Below, piece by piece: positions 43,469 through 51,474 of a stretch of 64,000 bases of DNA. The number at the start of each line of letters is the position of its first letter. The first letter of the stretch is position 1. This DNA comes from Boudabousia marimammalium. Its GTDB lineage: Bacteria > Actinomycetota > Actinomycetes > Actinomycetales > Actinomycetaceae. The stretch lies in contig NZ_MPDM01000001.1 of assembly GCF_001936115.1 (NCBI RefSeq), forward strand, positions 272,123 through 336,122, in the 5' to 3' direction. The position numbers and the translations under genes are program-made. The notes under the pieces are model-generated. The model searched no databases. It was not told the DNA's origin and was given only the letters and a program-made list of their open reading frames with translations.

Positions 43469-44146
43469 TCAGCGGGCGCGGCGTTTGAGGCGCTCCACGT
43501 CCAGCAAGGTGACGGCGCGGCCTTCCAAGCGGATCCAGTTACGGGAAACAAACTCCGCTAAAGACTTGTTGACGGTTTCACGGGAAGCGCCAACCAGCTT
43601 GGCTAGTTCTTCCTGGGTGAGGTCGTGCGGCACGTGAATGCCGTCATCTACGCGTGAACCGAAACGCTCCGCCAAGTCCAGCAGTGCCTTGGCGACACGG
43701 CCGGGAACGTCAGAGAAGACCAGGTCGGCCAAAGTTTCATTGGTGCGACGTAAACGGATCGCAAGGGCGCGCAGCATATGCATTGCCATGCTGGGACGGT
43801 TCTCCAAGAAACGCACCATGTCGGCGTGCTCCAAGTACAGCAACTTGGAGGGGGAGATTGCGGTCGCGGTGGTGGAGCGGGCGCCCAGATCGAAGAGGGA
43901 AAGCTCGCCCAGAACTTCACCGGGGCCAATGATGGCGAGGAGGTTTTCGCGGCCGTCGCTGGCGGAGTGTCCCAGCTTCAGCTTGCCTTCCACCAGAATG
44001 TAGAAGCGTTTGCCTTCATCACCTTCGTGGAAGAGTACTTCTCCACGTCGCAGCGCAATAGTACCCATCATAGAGCGCAGGGTGACCTGTTCATCCTCGC
44101 TCAATCCCGCAAACAGCGGAACTTGTGAAATCACATTGTTTTCCAC
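43469..44146 (-). CDS. crp: Crp/Fnr (GlxR-type) transcription regulator
   Basis: 225 residues: cyclic nucleotide-binding domain (1-120; GEVLFHEGDEGKRFYILVEGKLKL, GEVLGELSLFDLGARSTTA with the phosphate-binding cassette), a dimer helix, then a winged helix with LTQEELAKLVGASRETVNKSLAEF as the recognition helix. It is the global cAMP-responsive regulator of actinobacteria (Rv3676 in M. tuberculosis). It stands divergent from nth. Confidence 0.95.
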   Translation of the reverse strand: MENNVISQVPLFAGLSEDEQVTLRSMMGTIALRRGEVLFHEGDEGKRFYILVEGKLKLGHSASDGRENLLAIIGPGEVLGELSLFDLGARSTTATAISPSKLLYLEHADMVRFLENRPSMAMHMLRALAIRLRRTNETLADLVFSDVPGRVAKALLDLAERFGSRVDDGIHVPHDLTQEELAKLVGASRETVNKSLAEFVSRNWIRLEGRAVTLLDVERLKRRAR

Positions 44147-44268
44147 GTTATTCCTTCCTCGAAAAGCTCATTTCATACGTAACAATACACTTATATTATC
44201 CACAATTGTGACGGGATACACCAGAATACCTCACAAATCTCTATTTTTAAGCGCAGATTGGGGGTTTT

Positions 44269-44925
44269 GTGAATATTCGCAGGTACCCTAAAGGGATGGT
44301 GGATTCACAGAATGCGGAGCAGATTTTGCAGACCTTGGCGGAGCTTTACCCGCAGGCGTCCTGCGCCCTCGACTTTAGTAATCCCTTTGAGCTGGTGGTG
44401 GCCACGGTCCTGTCCGCGCAAACCACGGATGTGCGGGTCAACCAAATCACCCCGGAACTGTTCGGCACCTACCCGGATGCGCAGGCTCTAGCTGAGGCGG
44501 ACCCGGAAATGGTGGAGCAGATTGTGCGACCTTTGGGCTTCCAACGTCGTCGCGCCGGCCAGCTGGTTTCCTTGGCGCAGAATTTGGTTTCTGAGTACGA
44601 GGGTGAGGTCCCCGCAACCCGCAGTGAACTGATGAGTCTGGCCGGGGTTGGCCGGAAAACAGCGAATGTGGTGTTGGGTAACGCTTTCGATCATCCGGCC
44701 ATCACAGTGGATACGCATGTGGGGCGGCTGGCTCGGCGTTGGCGCTGGACGGAGGAGACTTCGCCTTTAGCGGCGGAGCGCGATATTGCGAAAGTGATTC
44801 CGCAGCCGGAGTGGACGATTGCCTGCCACCGGATTATTCTGCATGGCCGCCAGTTTTGCCATTCGCGCCGGCCCGATTGTGAAAACTGTGCGATGAAGAC
44901 GTTTTGTCCTTCATCTTTGGCCTAA
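44269..44925 (+). CDS. nth: Endonuclease III
   Basis: 218 residues from GTG 44269, which has GGGGG upstream; the ATG at 44296 has its GGG too close. Nth features: helix-hairpin-helix LMSLAGVGRKTANVVL with the catalytic Lys, TVDTHVGRLARRW with the catalytic Asp, and the 4Fe-4S motif CHSRRPDCENCAMKTFC (spacing 6-2-5). It removes oxidised pyrimidines and cuts AP sites in base-excision repair. Beside crp as in mycobacteria. Confidence 0.95.
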   Translation: MNIRRYPKGMVDSQNAEQILQTLAELYPQASCALDFSNPFELVVATVLSAQTTDVRVNQITPELFGTYPDAQALAEADPEMVEQIVRPLGFQRRRAGQLVSLAQNLVSEYEGEVPATRSELMSLAGVGRKTANVVLGNAFDHPAITVDTHVGRLARRWRWTEETSPLAAERDIAKVIPQPEWTIACHRIILHGRQFCHSRRPDCENCAMKTFCPSSLA

Positions 44926-45035
44926 TTACGGTTAAAAATTGAGGAATCCTCGGCGCGTAAGGGCGAAATATCCCGCCGGTAAGTTATGTTTGTGATTAAG
45001 TACGACTTTATAACTTTAGAAACCACGGAGGCATC

Positions 45036-46346
45036 ATGAGCGAGCGTAACGAAGATTTCACGCCCGACGTTGAGTGGGAGAACGCGAACCACGAGGCGGA
45101 AGATGACGGGGCTGATGTTTACGGCGACGTTGAGGTAGAACTGCCTCCGGTGGAGGATACCCCCTATGTGCCTGAGGCCGAGGGTGAAGCGGCACCTGAG
45201 TCTGCGGAAGTAGCTGAACCTGGGGCGCCAGCTAATCCGGATCCGGCACCCGACGCTGTCGTAGAGCCCACGTCAGAGCCGCAGATTGTTGAGGAAGCAC
45301 CCTCGGCACCCGAAACTGTTCATGAGCCTGCCCCAACTACTGCGGCTGCGGGCATCCCGCGCCGGCACGCGGAGGAGGCCGGCACCGGTGATGAAACCGC
45401 TTCGGATGTGATTCCGGAAGTCGAAACGACAGTGGTGACGCGCCGTTCTTTGCTAGGCGGTGCACAGTCGTCAATCCCGACGGCAACCCAGTCAGTTGAG
45501 GAAATCCCCGCGCCAGTGGATGCACCCGCCACCTCTGAGGTCCCAGCGCCTCCGGTTCCTGCGGCTGAAGAAACCGTGGCGCAGCCCGTGGTTCGTCGTT
45601 CCATCGGTTTGAGCCATTCAGCTGCACAAACTGAAGCTATGCCGGCCGCCGATCCGAATGCTGCCGTTGCCGCTGCTGCTGGCGCTGGTGCCGCGGTTGC
45701 CGCTGCGGAAACCCGCGTGCAACCCCATATTCCAACCCGTGAATCTGTCCGAGAGCAGCAAGTACCTTCCGTCCCGGTAGAGAATGTTGAGGAGCTTTTC
45801 GCTGATTCAACTCCCGCTAGCTTGCCCAGCCGCTTCGCTGCGCACGCCTGGACTTTCCTCCTTGCCCTGCTGGTGTTGCCATCGGCCTGGTACCTGATGT
45901 CGGATGGTATCGCCCATATTGCTCTTTCTGGAACCAACCCTTGGGAGAGCGGAACTCTGTCGTGGGTGGGGCTCAGCGAACTGCTGGGTGGAGCCCTGCT
46001 GGCTGGAGTGCTGATCTGGAGTGCCCGCTGGTCAACGGTTGGTGTCTTCGTTTCCTCGCTGGTGCTTTTGATTGTCGGCCTCCCCTTCCTGGTGGCTCCC
46101 GCTTGGACATATGATCTAGTTGAGCCCGCCACCTCCGCCCTCGCACAGTGGAATATCTTCGGTAAAGCCGTCGCCCACCACTTCCTGTGGACCGGATTCC
46201 ACGGCCTGCTGGCAGTCGCCGGCATCATCGGCATTTTCGTCTGGCTGGCTGCGCATGGCGCCCGCAAACACGGGGCCAAACGTGAAGCCCTGTCGGTAGC
46301 GATTGCGGAACGTAATCTGCGCACTCAGTCCGCTTCAACCAAATAA
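45036..46346 (+). CDS. Membrane protein with long acidic, Pro/Ala-rich N-terminus
   Basis: 436 residues; ATG with GGAGG. The first ~270 residues are low-complexity (Glu, Pro, Ala, Val) with three RRxxxxA- or RRS-type sites (GIPRRHAEE, VTRRSLLGG, VVRRSIGLS) spaced along it. Four membrane helices follow (about 275-300, 310-325, 335-355, 380-405) and a basic tail. No family recognised. The RRS sites could bind partners or be phosphorylated, which is inference. Lies just upstream of the Tad locus but is probably a separate gene. Confidence 0.65.
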   Translation: MSERNEDFTPDVEWENANHEAEDDGADVYGDVEVELPPVEDTPYVPEAEGEAAPESAEVAEPGAPANPDPAPDAVVEPTSEPQIVEEAPSAPETVHEPAPTTAAAGIPRRHAEEAGTGDETASDVIPEVETTVVTRRSLLGGAQSSIPTATQSVEEIPAPVDAPATSEVPAPPVPAAEETVAQPVVRRSIGLSHSAAQTEAMPAADPNAAVAAAAGAGAAVAAAETRVQPHIPTRESVREQQVPSVPVENVEELFADSTPASLPSRFAAHAWTFLLALLVLPSAWYLMSDGIAHIALSGTNPWESGTLSWVGLSELLGGALLAGVLIWSARWSTVGVFVSSLVLLIVGLPFLVAPAWTYDLVEPATSALAQWNIFGKAVAHHFLWTGFHGLLAVAGIIGIFVWLAAHGARKHGAKREALSVAIAERNLRTQSASTK

Positions 46347-46370
46347 CAGTCGCGCCGGCACTGCTTTTTG

Positions 46371-47303
46371 ATGCCATCCAATAGTTCCGCCAGCCCGGAA
46401 AACTCCCCGATTTCGGCGTCTCTCCAGGCTCTGGCCCGGGCAGAGCAACTGAGTGAACTCTGGCCGCAGGTAGTTGACGCAAACCGTGAGCTCCGGTTCT
46501 CCACCGGTCTGCGTCGGCATTGGGAACCAGCCCGCGCCGAAGCCGCAGTTTTAAGTGCCGTGCAGGTCGCCCGGGCGCAGGGCGCAATCGTCCCCGCGAT
46601 GCGACTGCGCCACTTGCTGGCAGATGACGTCCAGCCGGAAACTGTGGCTGAGCGGGTCGCCCTCGGCGCTTGGCGGATGCAAGCCCAACTCCTCGAACTC
46701 ATGACGCCACTGAACCCCGGACGGATGGCGCGCGCAGACGCCGGATCCTTGCTAGGGCCAGGCGCGGGCGGTTCTTTGAGCGGGCTTTCCCGGAAACGTA
46801 AAGCCGTCACTGCTCCCACCAATTTTGCGCAGCTACTGTCCGGTTTCAGCCGTGACTGGGTTGCGACGCACGGCGACCAGAGCGCCTTTGAATTCCGTCA
46901 AGATGTGGTGCCCGGCCTGGAACTGTCGGGGGATAATGCGCAACTGGCGGTCGATATTTGTGAAGCGAAAGCCCCCGCCTGGGTGCGGGCCGGGATTGTG
47001 CACGCGCACCTAGCGGTAACCGCCGGAAATAGTGGGGCGGGGCGGGCTGCCGGCTCAGCGCTTTCCCGGGCGGTCCTGATTTCCAGCCGGGTGGAGCAGA
47101 CCGGTGTTTCTCTACCGGATTGGGCGGCCGCCTTAGATCCGGTCCGTTACCGTTCCGCCCTGGAAGCCTACGAAACCGGGACAGCGCGGGGCGTGCAGGC
47201 CTGGCTGGTCTGGTATTTGCGTTCCCTTTTGCAAGGGGCCGAGGGAGGGCAAAAAATCGCTCGCTCCCTGCTGGCCTCCGTCCCCTGGGATGGCCTCAGC
47301 TAA
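46371..47303 (+). CDS. Degenerate Fic-like protein upstream of the Tad locus
   Basis: 310 residues from ATG 46371. The C-terminal half follows the Fic-fold order: AWVRAGIVHAHLAVTAG (around 205-220), NSGAGRAAGSALSRAVL in the position of the active loop, then RYRSALEAYETGTARGVQAWLVWYLRSLL, like the last Fic helices. The AMP-transfer motif HPFxDGNGR is lost: His and Pro are replaced and the DGNGR becomes NSGAGR. The N-terminus resembles the helical part seen in Fic proteins beside actinobacterial tad genes. Catalysis seems impossible; a structural or regulatory role may remain. Confidence 0.5.
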   Translation: MPSNSSASPENSPISASLQALARAEQLSELWPQVVDANRELRFSTGLRRHWEPARAEAAVLSAVQVARAQGAIVPAMRLRHLLADDVQPETVAERVALGAWRMQAQLLELMTPLNPGRMARADAGSLLGPGAGGSLSGLSRKRKAVTAPTNFAQLLSGFSRDWVATHGDQSAFEFRQDVVPGLELSGDNAQLAVDICEAKAPAWVRAGIVHAHLAVTAGNSGAGRAAGSALSRAVLISSRVEQTGVSLPDWAAALDPVRYRSALEAYETGTARGVQAWLVWYLRSLLQGAEGGQKIARSLLASVPWDGLS

Positions 47304-47425
47304 GCTACCTGGCTGGCTCCCAGGCCTTTTCCACAGCCGCTAAGGACTTTCTTCCAGCCGCACTTTGGTGGATAACTTTCCCCACTTTGCTTTAAGCGGC
47401 AAGGTTTTGGTTAATAATCAGAGCC

Positions 47426-48421
47426 ATGATTAGGCAAGGAACCATTGGCAGCGCAGTGGACCTGTTGCGCCCAGAAGTGGTTTCAGAGGGGGACGAGGGT
47501 GAGCTCGGCTTCCTCAATGAGCTGTTAGCAGATAGCACTGTCACCGATGTTTTGATAAACCCGGACGGCCTGTGGGTGGATAACCGGCAGGGACTACACC
47601 GGGTAAAGCTACAGTTCTTGACTGAGGCGGGCCGGATTCGGCTAGCTAGGCGCCTAGCCATGGAAGCGAAAGTCAGGTTAGATGCGGCATCCCCCATCAC
47701 TGACGGAGTTTTAGGCTACGCCGGAAAACAGCTACGCCTACAGGCTGTCATCCCTCCTGTCGCAGCCCGAGGGACACTGATTAGTTTGCGAGTCATGTCC
47801 GCCCGCCAACTGGAATGGAAGGACCTGTGCGCTCAAGGGATGATTCCCCCACCCGCGCAAGCAGTCCTGTTAGAAGCAGTCGAGTCCCGGCAAAACCTGC
47901 TGATCAGTGGCGGCACGGGCACCGGGAAAACCACCCTGCTGTCCGCCCTGCTGACTTTAGTGCCGACCAGTCAAAGAATCATCTGCGTGGAGCAGGTCAG
48001 TGAAATCACTTCCCCGCATCCGCATCTGGTTCGCTTGCAGGAACGGGCCGCGAATGTGTCAGGGAAGGGGCAGATTCCCCTCTCTGAACTGGTTACCGCC
48101 GCTATGCGGATGCGACCAGACCGGATTGTGTTAGGTGAATGTCGGGGTCAAGAGATTCAGGCAGTGTTGGCCGCACTCAACACCGGGCATGAAGGCTCCG
48201 CCGCTACGATTCATGCGAATCATCCTGACAGTGTGCCAGCCCGGTTGATCGCCCTCGGCGCCCTCGCCGGAATGACCCCAGAAGCGCTTGTTAGTCAAGC
48301 CGCTGCCGCCATTGATCTGATAGTGCATTTGGAAAGAAACCCGCACCGGCAGGTTGCCCAGATTGCGCGGCTGCGGCAGCGGGGCGGGCAACTGGCTGTG
48401 GAGCCGCAATGGTCACGCTGA
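47426..48421 (+). CDS. tadA: Tad secretion ATPase TadA/CpaF
   Basis: 331 residues. Walker A GGTGTGKTTL, an arginine-rich N-terminal domain (GLWVDNRQGLHRVKLQF), the Asp box (CVEQVSEI), the Walker B region RPDRIVLGECRGQE and the His box GHEGSAATIHAN. It powers assembly of Flp/Tad pili. The Walker B-type segment reads GECRG where GEVRG is usual. Its stop codon overlaps the next gene by about 13 bases. Confidence 0.93.
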   Translation: MIRQGTIGSAVDLLRPEVVSEGDEGELGFLNELLADSTVTDVLINPDGLWVDNRQGLHRVKLQFLTEAGRIRLARRLAMEAKVRLDAASPITDGVLGYAGKQLRLQAVIPPVAARGTLISLRVMSARQLEWKDLCAQGMIPPPAQAVLLEAVESRQNLLISGGTGTGKTTLLSALLTLVPTSQRIICVEQVSEITSPHPHLVRLQERAANVSGKGQIPLSELVTAAMRMRPDRIVLGECRGQEIQAVLAALNTGHEGSAATIHANHPDSVPARLIALGALAGMTPEALVSQAAAAIDLIVHLERNPHRQVAQIARLRQRGGQLAVEPQWSR

Positions 48422-49392
48422 AACAGCTTCGGGAACGGGTAGCGGTGACAGATCCGGCGAAAGAGCTGGAGGATTGTGCAAGGCACCTACGGGAAGTGAG
48501 CGCGGAAATCGCGGCGGGGGCCAGTCCCTTGGCGGCCTGGCAACAGCAGTACCGGCTCAGCCCAGGGCCAGGAATCTGTTGGCAACAGCAGGTAGCACGG
48601 CAGCTGGAAAACCAATATTCACTACTGCCCGCCGGCATGGTCAGCGGCATCAAGGCGGCTTTGCAACTGATTGAACATTACGGGATTGAAGCAGTTAGTG
48701 TCCATGATTTGCTGGCGGAAAACCTAGAGTCGCAAGCTGGCATGATGACGCAGCGCAGCAGCCTGATTGCCGGGCCGCAAGCCTCCGCTCGGCTGCTCGC
48801 CTGGCTGCCGGTCGCGGCGATTGCCGCTGGCGAGCTTGCCGGTCTGGGGGTAGTGCGGATACTGTTTGCCACCGTGATCGGGTGGATTTGCCTACTGCTG
48901 TCAGCCGGGCTGATTGCTTTTGGGCGCTGGTGGTCGGGCGCGCTGGTTAGGGAAGCGGAACGGGCCGGCCAAAACACCGGCCCGTTACCTGCACAGCTGG
49001 TTGCGGTGTTGCTGGCGGAGCTGGTCAGCTCTGGGCAGTCACCGGTGGCGGGGCTGGACGCCCTCGGCCAGTTTGGGGCGGACCGAAACTTGAGCCGGAT
49101 AGCCGCCCAAATGAGAAGCAGAATGGAAGTGCCACCAGCGCAGCTTTTCGGGGCAGAGGTGGGACCGTTATTGGAGGCTTTGCGGAAGGTCTTTGAATCT
49201 GGGGCTGACCCGCAGGCTCTCCTTACCCATGCGGGGGAAGTGTCTCGGCGGGCGGCCCGGCAGCAGATTGTGGTGGCGGCTGGGCGGCTGAGTTCCCTGA
49301 TTGTGCTGCCGCTGGCCCTCTGTTTCCTGCCGGCTTTCATGCTGGCGGGGGTGGTGCCAGCAGTGCTTTCCCTAGTGGGTGGTTTCGGGTGA
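48409..49392 (+). CDS. TadB-TadC fusion, inner-membrane platform protein
   Basis: 327 residues, GTG or ATG near 48409. The N-terminal half matches TadB of actinobacteria (LREVSAEIAAGASPLAAW, SARLLAWLPVAAIAAGEL), and the C-terminal half has the TadC-type segments (LVAVLLAELVSSGQSPVAGLDAL, LPLALCFLPAFMLAGVVPAVLSL). In other actinobacteria these are two genes of 190-270 residues each. The fused protein would form the single inner-membrane platform with TadA. Confidence 0.75.
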   Translation: MVTLKQLRERVAVTDPAKELEDCARHLREVSAEIAAGASPLAAWQQQYRLSPGPGICWQQQVARQLENQYSLLPAGMVSGIKAALQLIEHYGIEAVSVHDLLAENLESQAGMMTQRSSLIAGPQASARLLAWLPVAAIAAGELAGLGVVRILFATVIGWICLLLSAGLIAFGRWWSGALVREAERAGQNTGPLPAQLVAVLLAELVSSGQSPVAGLDALGQFGADRNLSRIAAQMRSRMEVPPAQLFGAEVGPLLEALRKVFESGADPQALLTHAGEVSRRAARQQIVVAAGRLSSLIVLPLALCFLPAFMLAGVVPAVLSLVGGFG

Positions 49393-49410
49393 AAATCCGG
49401 GCAAAACGAA

Positions 49411-49447
49411 ACCTGGCGAGTCTTCAACAAAAGAAAACTCGCCAGGT
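49411..49447. terminator. Hairpin after tadBC
   Basis: ACCTGGCGAGT (49411-49421) with ACTCGCCAGGT (49437-49447), 15-base loop rich in A/T. T-rich on the minus-strand exit. Separates the tadAB genes from the rest of the cluster. Confidence 0.75.
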
Positions 49448-49505
49448 GGAAAAACTTAAATCAGCCCCATGCGGCTGCAACTATTTGGGCCGGTATAAAT
49501 CGCGG

Positions 49506-49889
49506 TTAAGCCGGATCTTGATCGTAGTTCAAAGCTGACTGCATGGGAGAGCCGACATGGCTGCTGCTGGACACATTCTGCGTGGTGGGGACAGTGTACT
49601 CATCCTCGCCCGTCGAATGCGTGTGCGTCTTATGACCGGTGCTTGAAACCGTGTGGCCACCATGAGCTCCCGGGCCGGTCGGCGGGGTATGCCCCACATG
49701 GTAGTTCGGGGCGGGATGGTCGGTGTAGTGCGCACTGGAGTCGCCGGCACCTGACCGGAAGCTTCCCAGCTTGTGGCTGAAGCTGTCGCGGAAAACGTAG
49801 GCGGCAACCGCGGCTCCCAAAACTACGAAGGACAAAGCGGCAGTCAGAGCATGGCCCTTGTGATGCGGGCACTTCGATTTTTTAAACAA
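49506..49889 (-). CDS. His-rich single-pass membrane protein
   Basis: 127 residues: a basic, Cys/His start (KKSKCPHHKGH), a helix (about 15-33), then a polar tail with many His and Ser/Thr/Gly/Pro (HPAPNYHVGHTPPTGPGAHGGH). It reads on the minus strand, against the Tad genes on both sides. No family recognised. The His content could bind metal; function unknown. Possibly a stray gene within the locus. Confidence 0.5.
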   Translation of the reverse strand: MFKKSKCPHHKGHALTAALSFVVLGAAVAAYVFRDSFSHKLGSFRSGAGDSSAHYTDHPAPNYHVGHTPPTGPGAHGGHTVSSTGHKTHTHSTGEDEYTVPTTQNVSSSSHVGSPMQSALNYDQDPA

Positions 49890-50125
49890 TAGAGTATCTC
49901 CAGTCGGTCAAAGGAATTCAAAGTCTTGAACCGGTTTGGATTCGTCGCTGGATTCCCGTGATTTCTTCCCATTCTAGCTTAGCTGTTCCCTTGCGCGGGC
50001 AGATTCTGTGTAAGCGACACGAAATTTTCGTCTGATTCCGCAGAGTTATCCCCAACCTGGGCTTTCCGGATTTGCCTTCCCGGTCGCTTTCTTCAAGGAT
50101 AGTTTTTGGGGTCGGGGAGTACAGC

Positions 50126-50506
50126 ATGAAGAAAGGGTTTTTGAGTACGTCACGTCCTGCCCGTATGGTGGGTGACGAGGGCGGCATGGTGAGCGTCGAA
50201 ACGGCTGTCACCATGCCGGTCATTGTGCTGGTTTTGGCCCTCATTTTGGTGGCGTCACGCTATGGCGTGAATCAGGTGCAGGCCTGTAATCAAGCGCGAA
50301 ATGAGGCCCGGCAGGTAGCTGCAGTCCAGTTCCCGGCAGGCTCCGCTGTGAGGTCGGGAGCTAGTTCCGGTGACGGCCGGGGTTTCATCGTCCGAAGGGA
50401 CGGCCAGGTTTTCGTTACAGTCCAGCCGGAGCCGGTTAGTTTCCTGGGGATGGCTTTGCCGCAGACTGGTTGCACAGTCAGTTTCTGGGACGAGGGGGAT
50501 TGGTGA
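50126..50506 (+). CDS. TadE-like pseudopilin
   Basis: 126 residues from ATG 50126 (GGGGAG upstream). After a short basic start comes DEGGMVSVETAVTMPVIVLVLALILVA, the TadE-type hydrophobic N-terminal helix with its conserved Glu, then a Gly-rich soluble part with a Cys. Equivalent to Rv3655c-type proteins. Needed for pilus assembly. Confidence 0.82.
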   Translation: MKKGFLSTSRPARMVGDEGGMVSVETAVTMPVIVLVLALILVASRYGVNQVQACNQARNEARQVAAVQFPAGSAVRSGASSGDGRGFIVRRDGQVFVTVQPEPVSFLGMALPQTGCTVSFWDEGDW

Positions 50507-50647
50507 GCGGGCCGCCGCTTTGATTATGCTCAACGGTGAACCGGTGTTTTATCCACAGAAAATCACACTTTTCTCTATCCAGAGCTGGCAGCTAAGCCGC
50601 TGGTTTCTGGGCTGCGTCACAGGCCAAAATAAGGGCGTGGGGTCAGA

Positions 50648-50926
50648 ATGGAAAGAAAAATGAAACAGTGGAAGAACGCTTTAGATAACCAGATCTTGCA
50701 GACGCAGATGATGGCGCAGAGCCGGATGGAAACCTGGGTGAACGGGCTGTCTGCTGCCGGTCAGCAGGTCGGTGAATCAGACAGTGAGGACGGCATGACA
50801 ACTACGGAGTACGCGGTAGGTACCCTGGCGGCCGCCGCTATTGCCGGAACTTTGCTGGCCATCGCTAAATCTGGGGCTTTCAAAACCATGCTGCTGGGAA
50901 TTTTTAAAGACGCCTTGAATGTGTAG
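50648..50926 (+). CDS. DUF4244/Flp-type pilin
   Basis: 92 residues. The signature SEDGMTTTEYAVGTLAAAAIAGTLLAI (around 46-72) resembles Flp pilin processing sites: G at the cut, then Met/Thr, a Glu at +5 and a Tyr, followed by the hydrophobic helix. The leader is unusually long (~46 residues) and charged. It is the likely major pilin subunit. Confidence 0.85.
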   Translation: MERKMKQWKNALDNQILQTQMMAQSRMETWVNGLSAAGQQVGESDSEDGMTTTEYAVGTLAAAAIAGTLLAIAKSGAFKTMLLGIFKDALNV

Positions 50927-50935
50927 GGACGGGCT

Positions 50936-51412
50936 TTGAGCGGCACTATCAGAATGGCGGCTGTTGCCGGCTTGGGCTTGATTTTAACTGGTGGCGTACT
51001 GTCCGCAGGGCAGTACGCCGCAGCTACCAGCCAAGCCCAAGCCGCGGCCGACCTGGCCGCACTTTCCGCTGTGAAAGCGCAGGCGATGCGGTCTTTCGAC
51101 GCGGCCGGGCAGTCCGGGCTGTTACAGGCTCAGCCGGCGGGGATTCAGGCAGGCCAGCAGCGCCAACCGCAGGCGGGCTACCGTTTAGAGCCCTGCCAGT
51201 TGGCGGACAAAATCATCTCCGGGCAGGGCGCTATCTTGACGCACTGTGAGAGCTACGGGTCGCTCAGCAGTCAAAGGCTCAACAGTCAGGGGAATGCGCC
51301 GAATAGTGCGGGCTCTCGGGTCGGAGTGAAACTGCACGTGGCGTGGCCACTACAGTTAGCTGGCTTTGCGGAGTTGAAGGTGCCTGCCCGTGCTCATGCT
51401 GTTATTGATTGA
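50936..51412 (+). CDS. TadE/TadG-like protein of the helicase-secretion neighbourhood
   Basis: 158 residues from TTG 50936; an ATG at 50954 is a possible start. An N-terminal helix (MAAVAGLGLILTGGVLSAGQYAA) is followed by AAADLAALSAVKAQA and two Cys, the pattern of the family seen next to the helicase in actinobacteria (Rv3654c type). It is the last secretion gene, ten bases after the pilin. Confidence 0.75.
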   Translation: MSGTIRMAAVAGLGLILTGGVLSAGQYAAATSQAQAAADLAALSAVKAQAMRSFDAAGQSGLLQAQPAGIQAGQQRQPQAGYRLEPCQLADKIISGQGAILTHCESYGSLSSQRLNSQGNAPNSAGSRVGVKLHVAWPLQLAGFAELKVPARAHAVID

Positions 51413-51474
51413 AGCCTTCCCTCATGTACGGGTTCCTTATCCCAATAGTGGATTAAGGGTGCTCGTTCCCCCAA

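Noticed and set aside
44146-44269. Crp autoregulatory site between crp and nth
   Set aside because: TTGTGACGGGATACACC resembles half of a TGTGA-N6-TCACA site, but the second half does not match.
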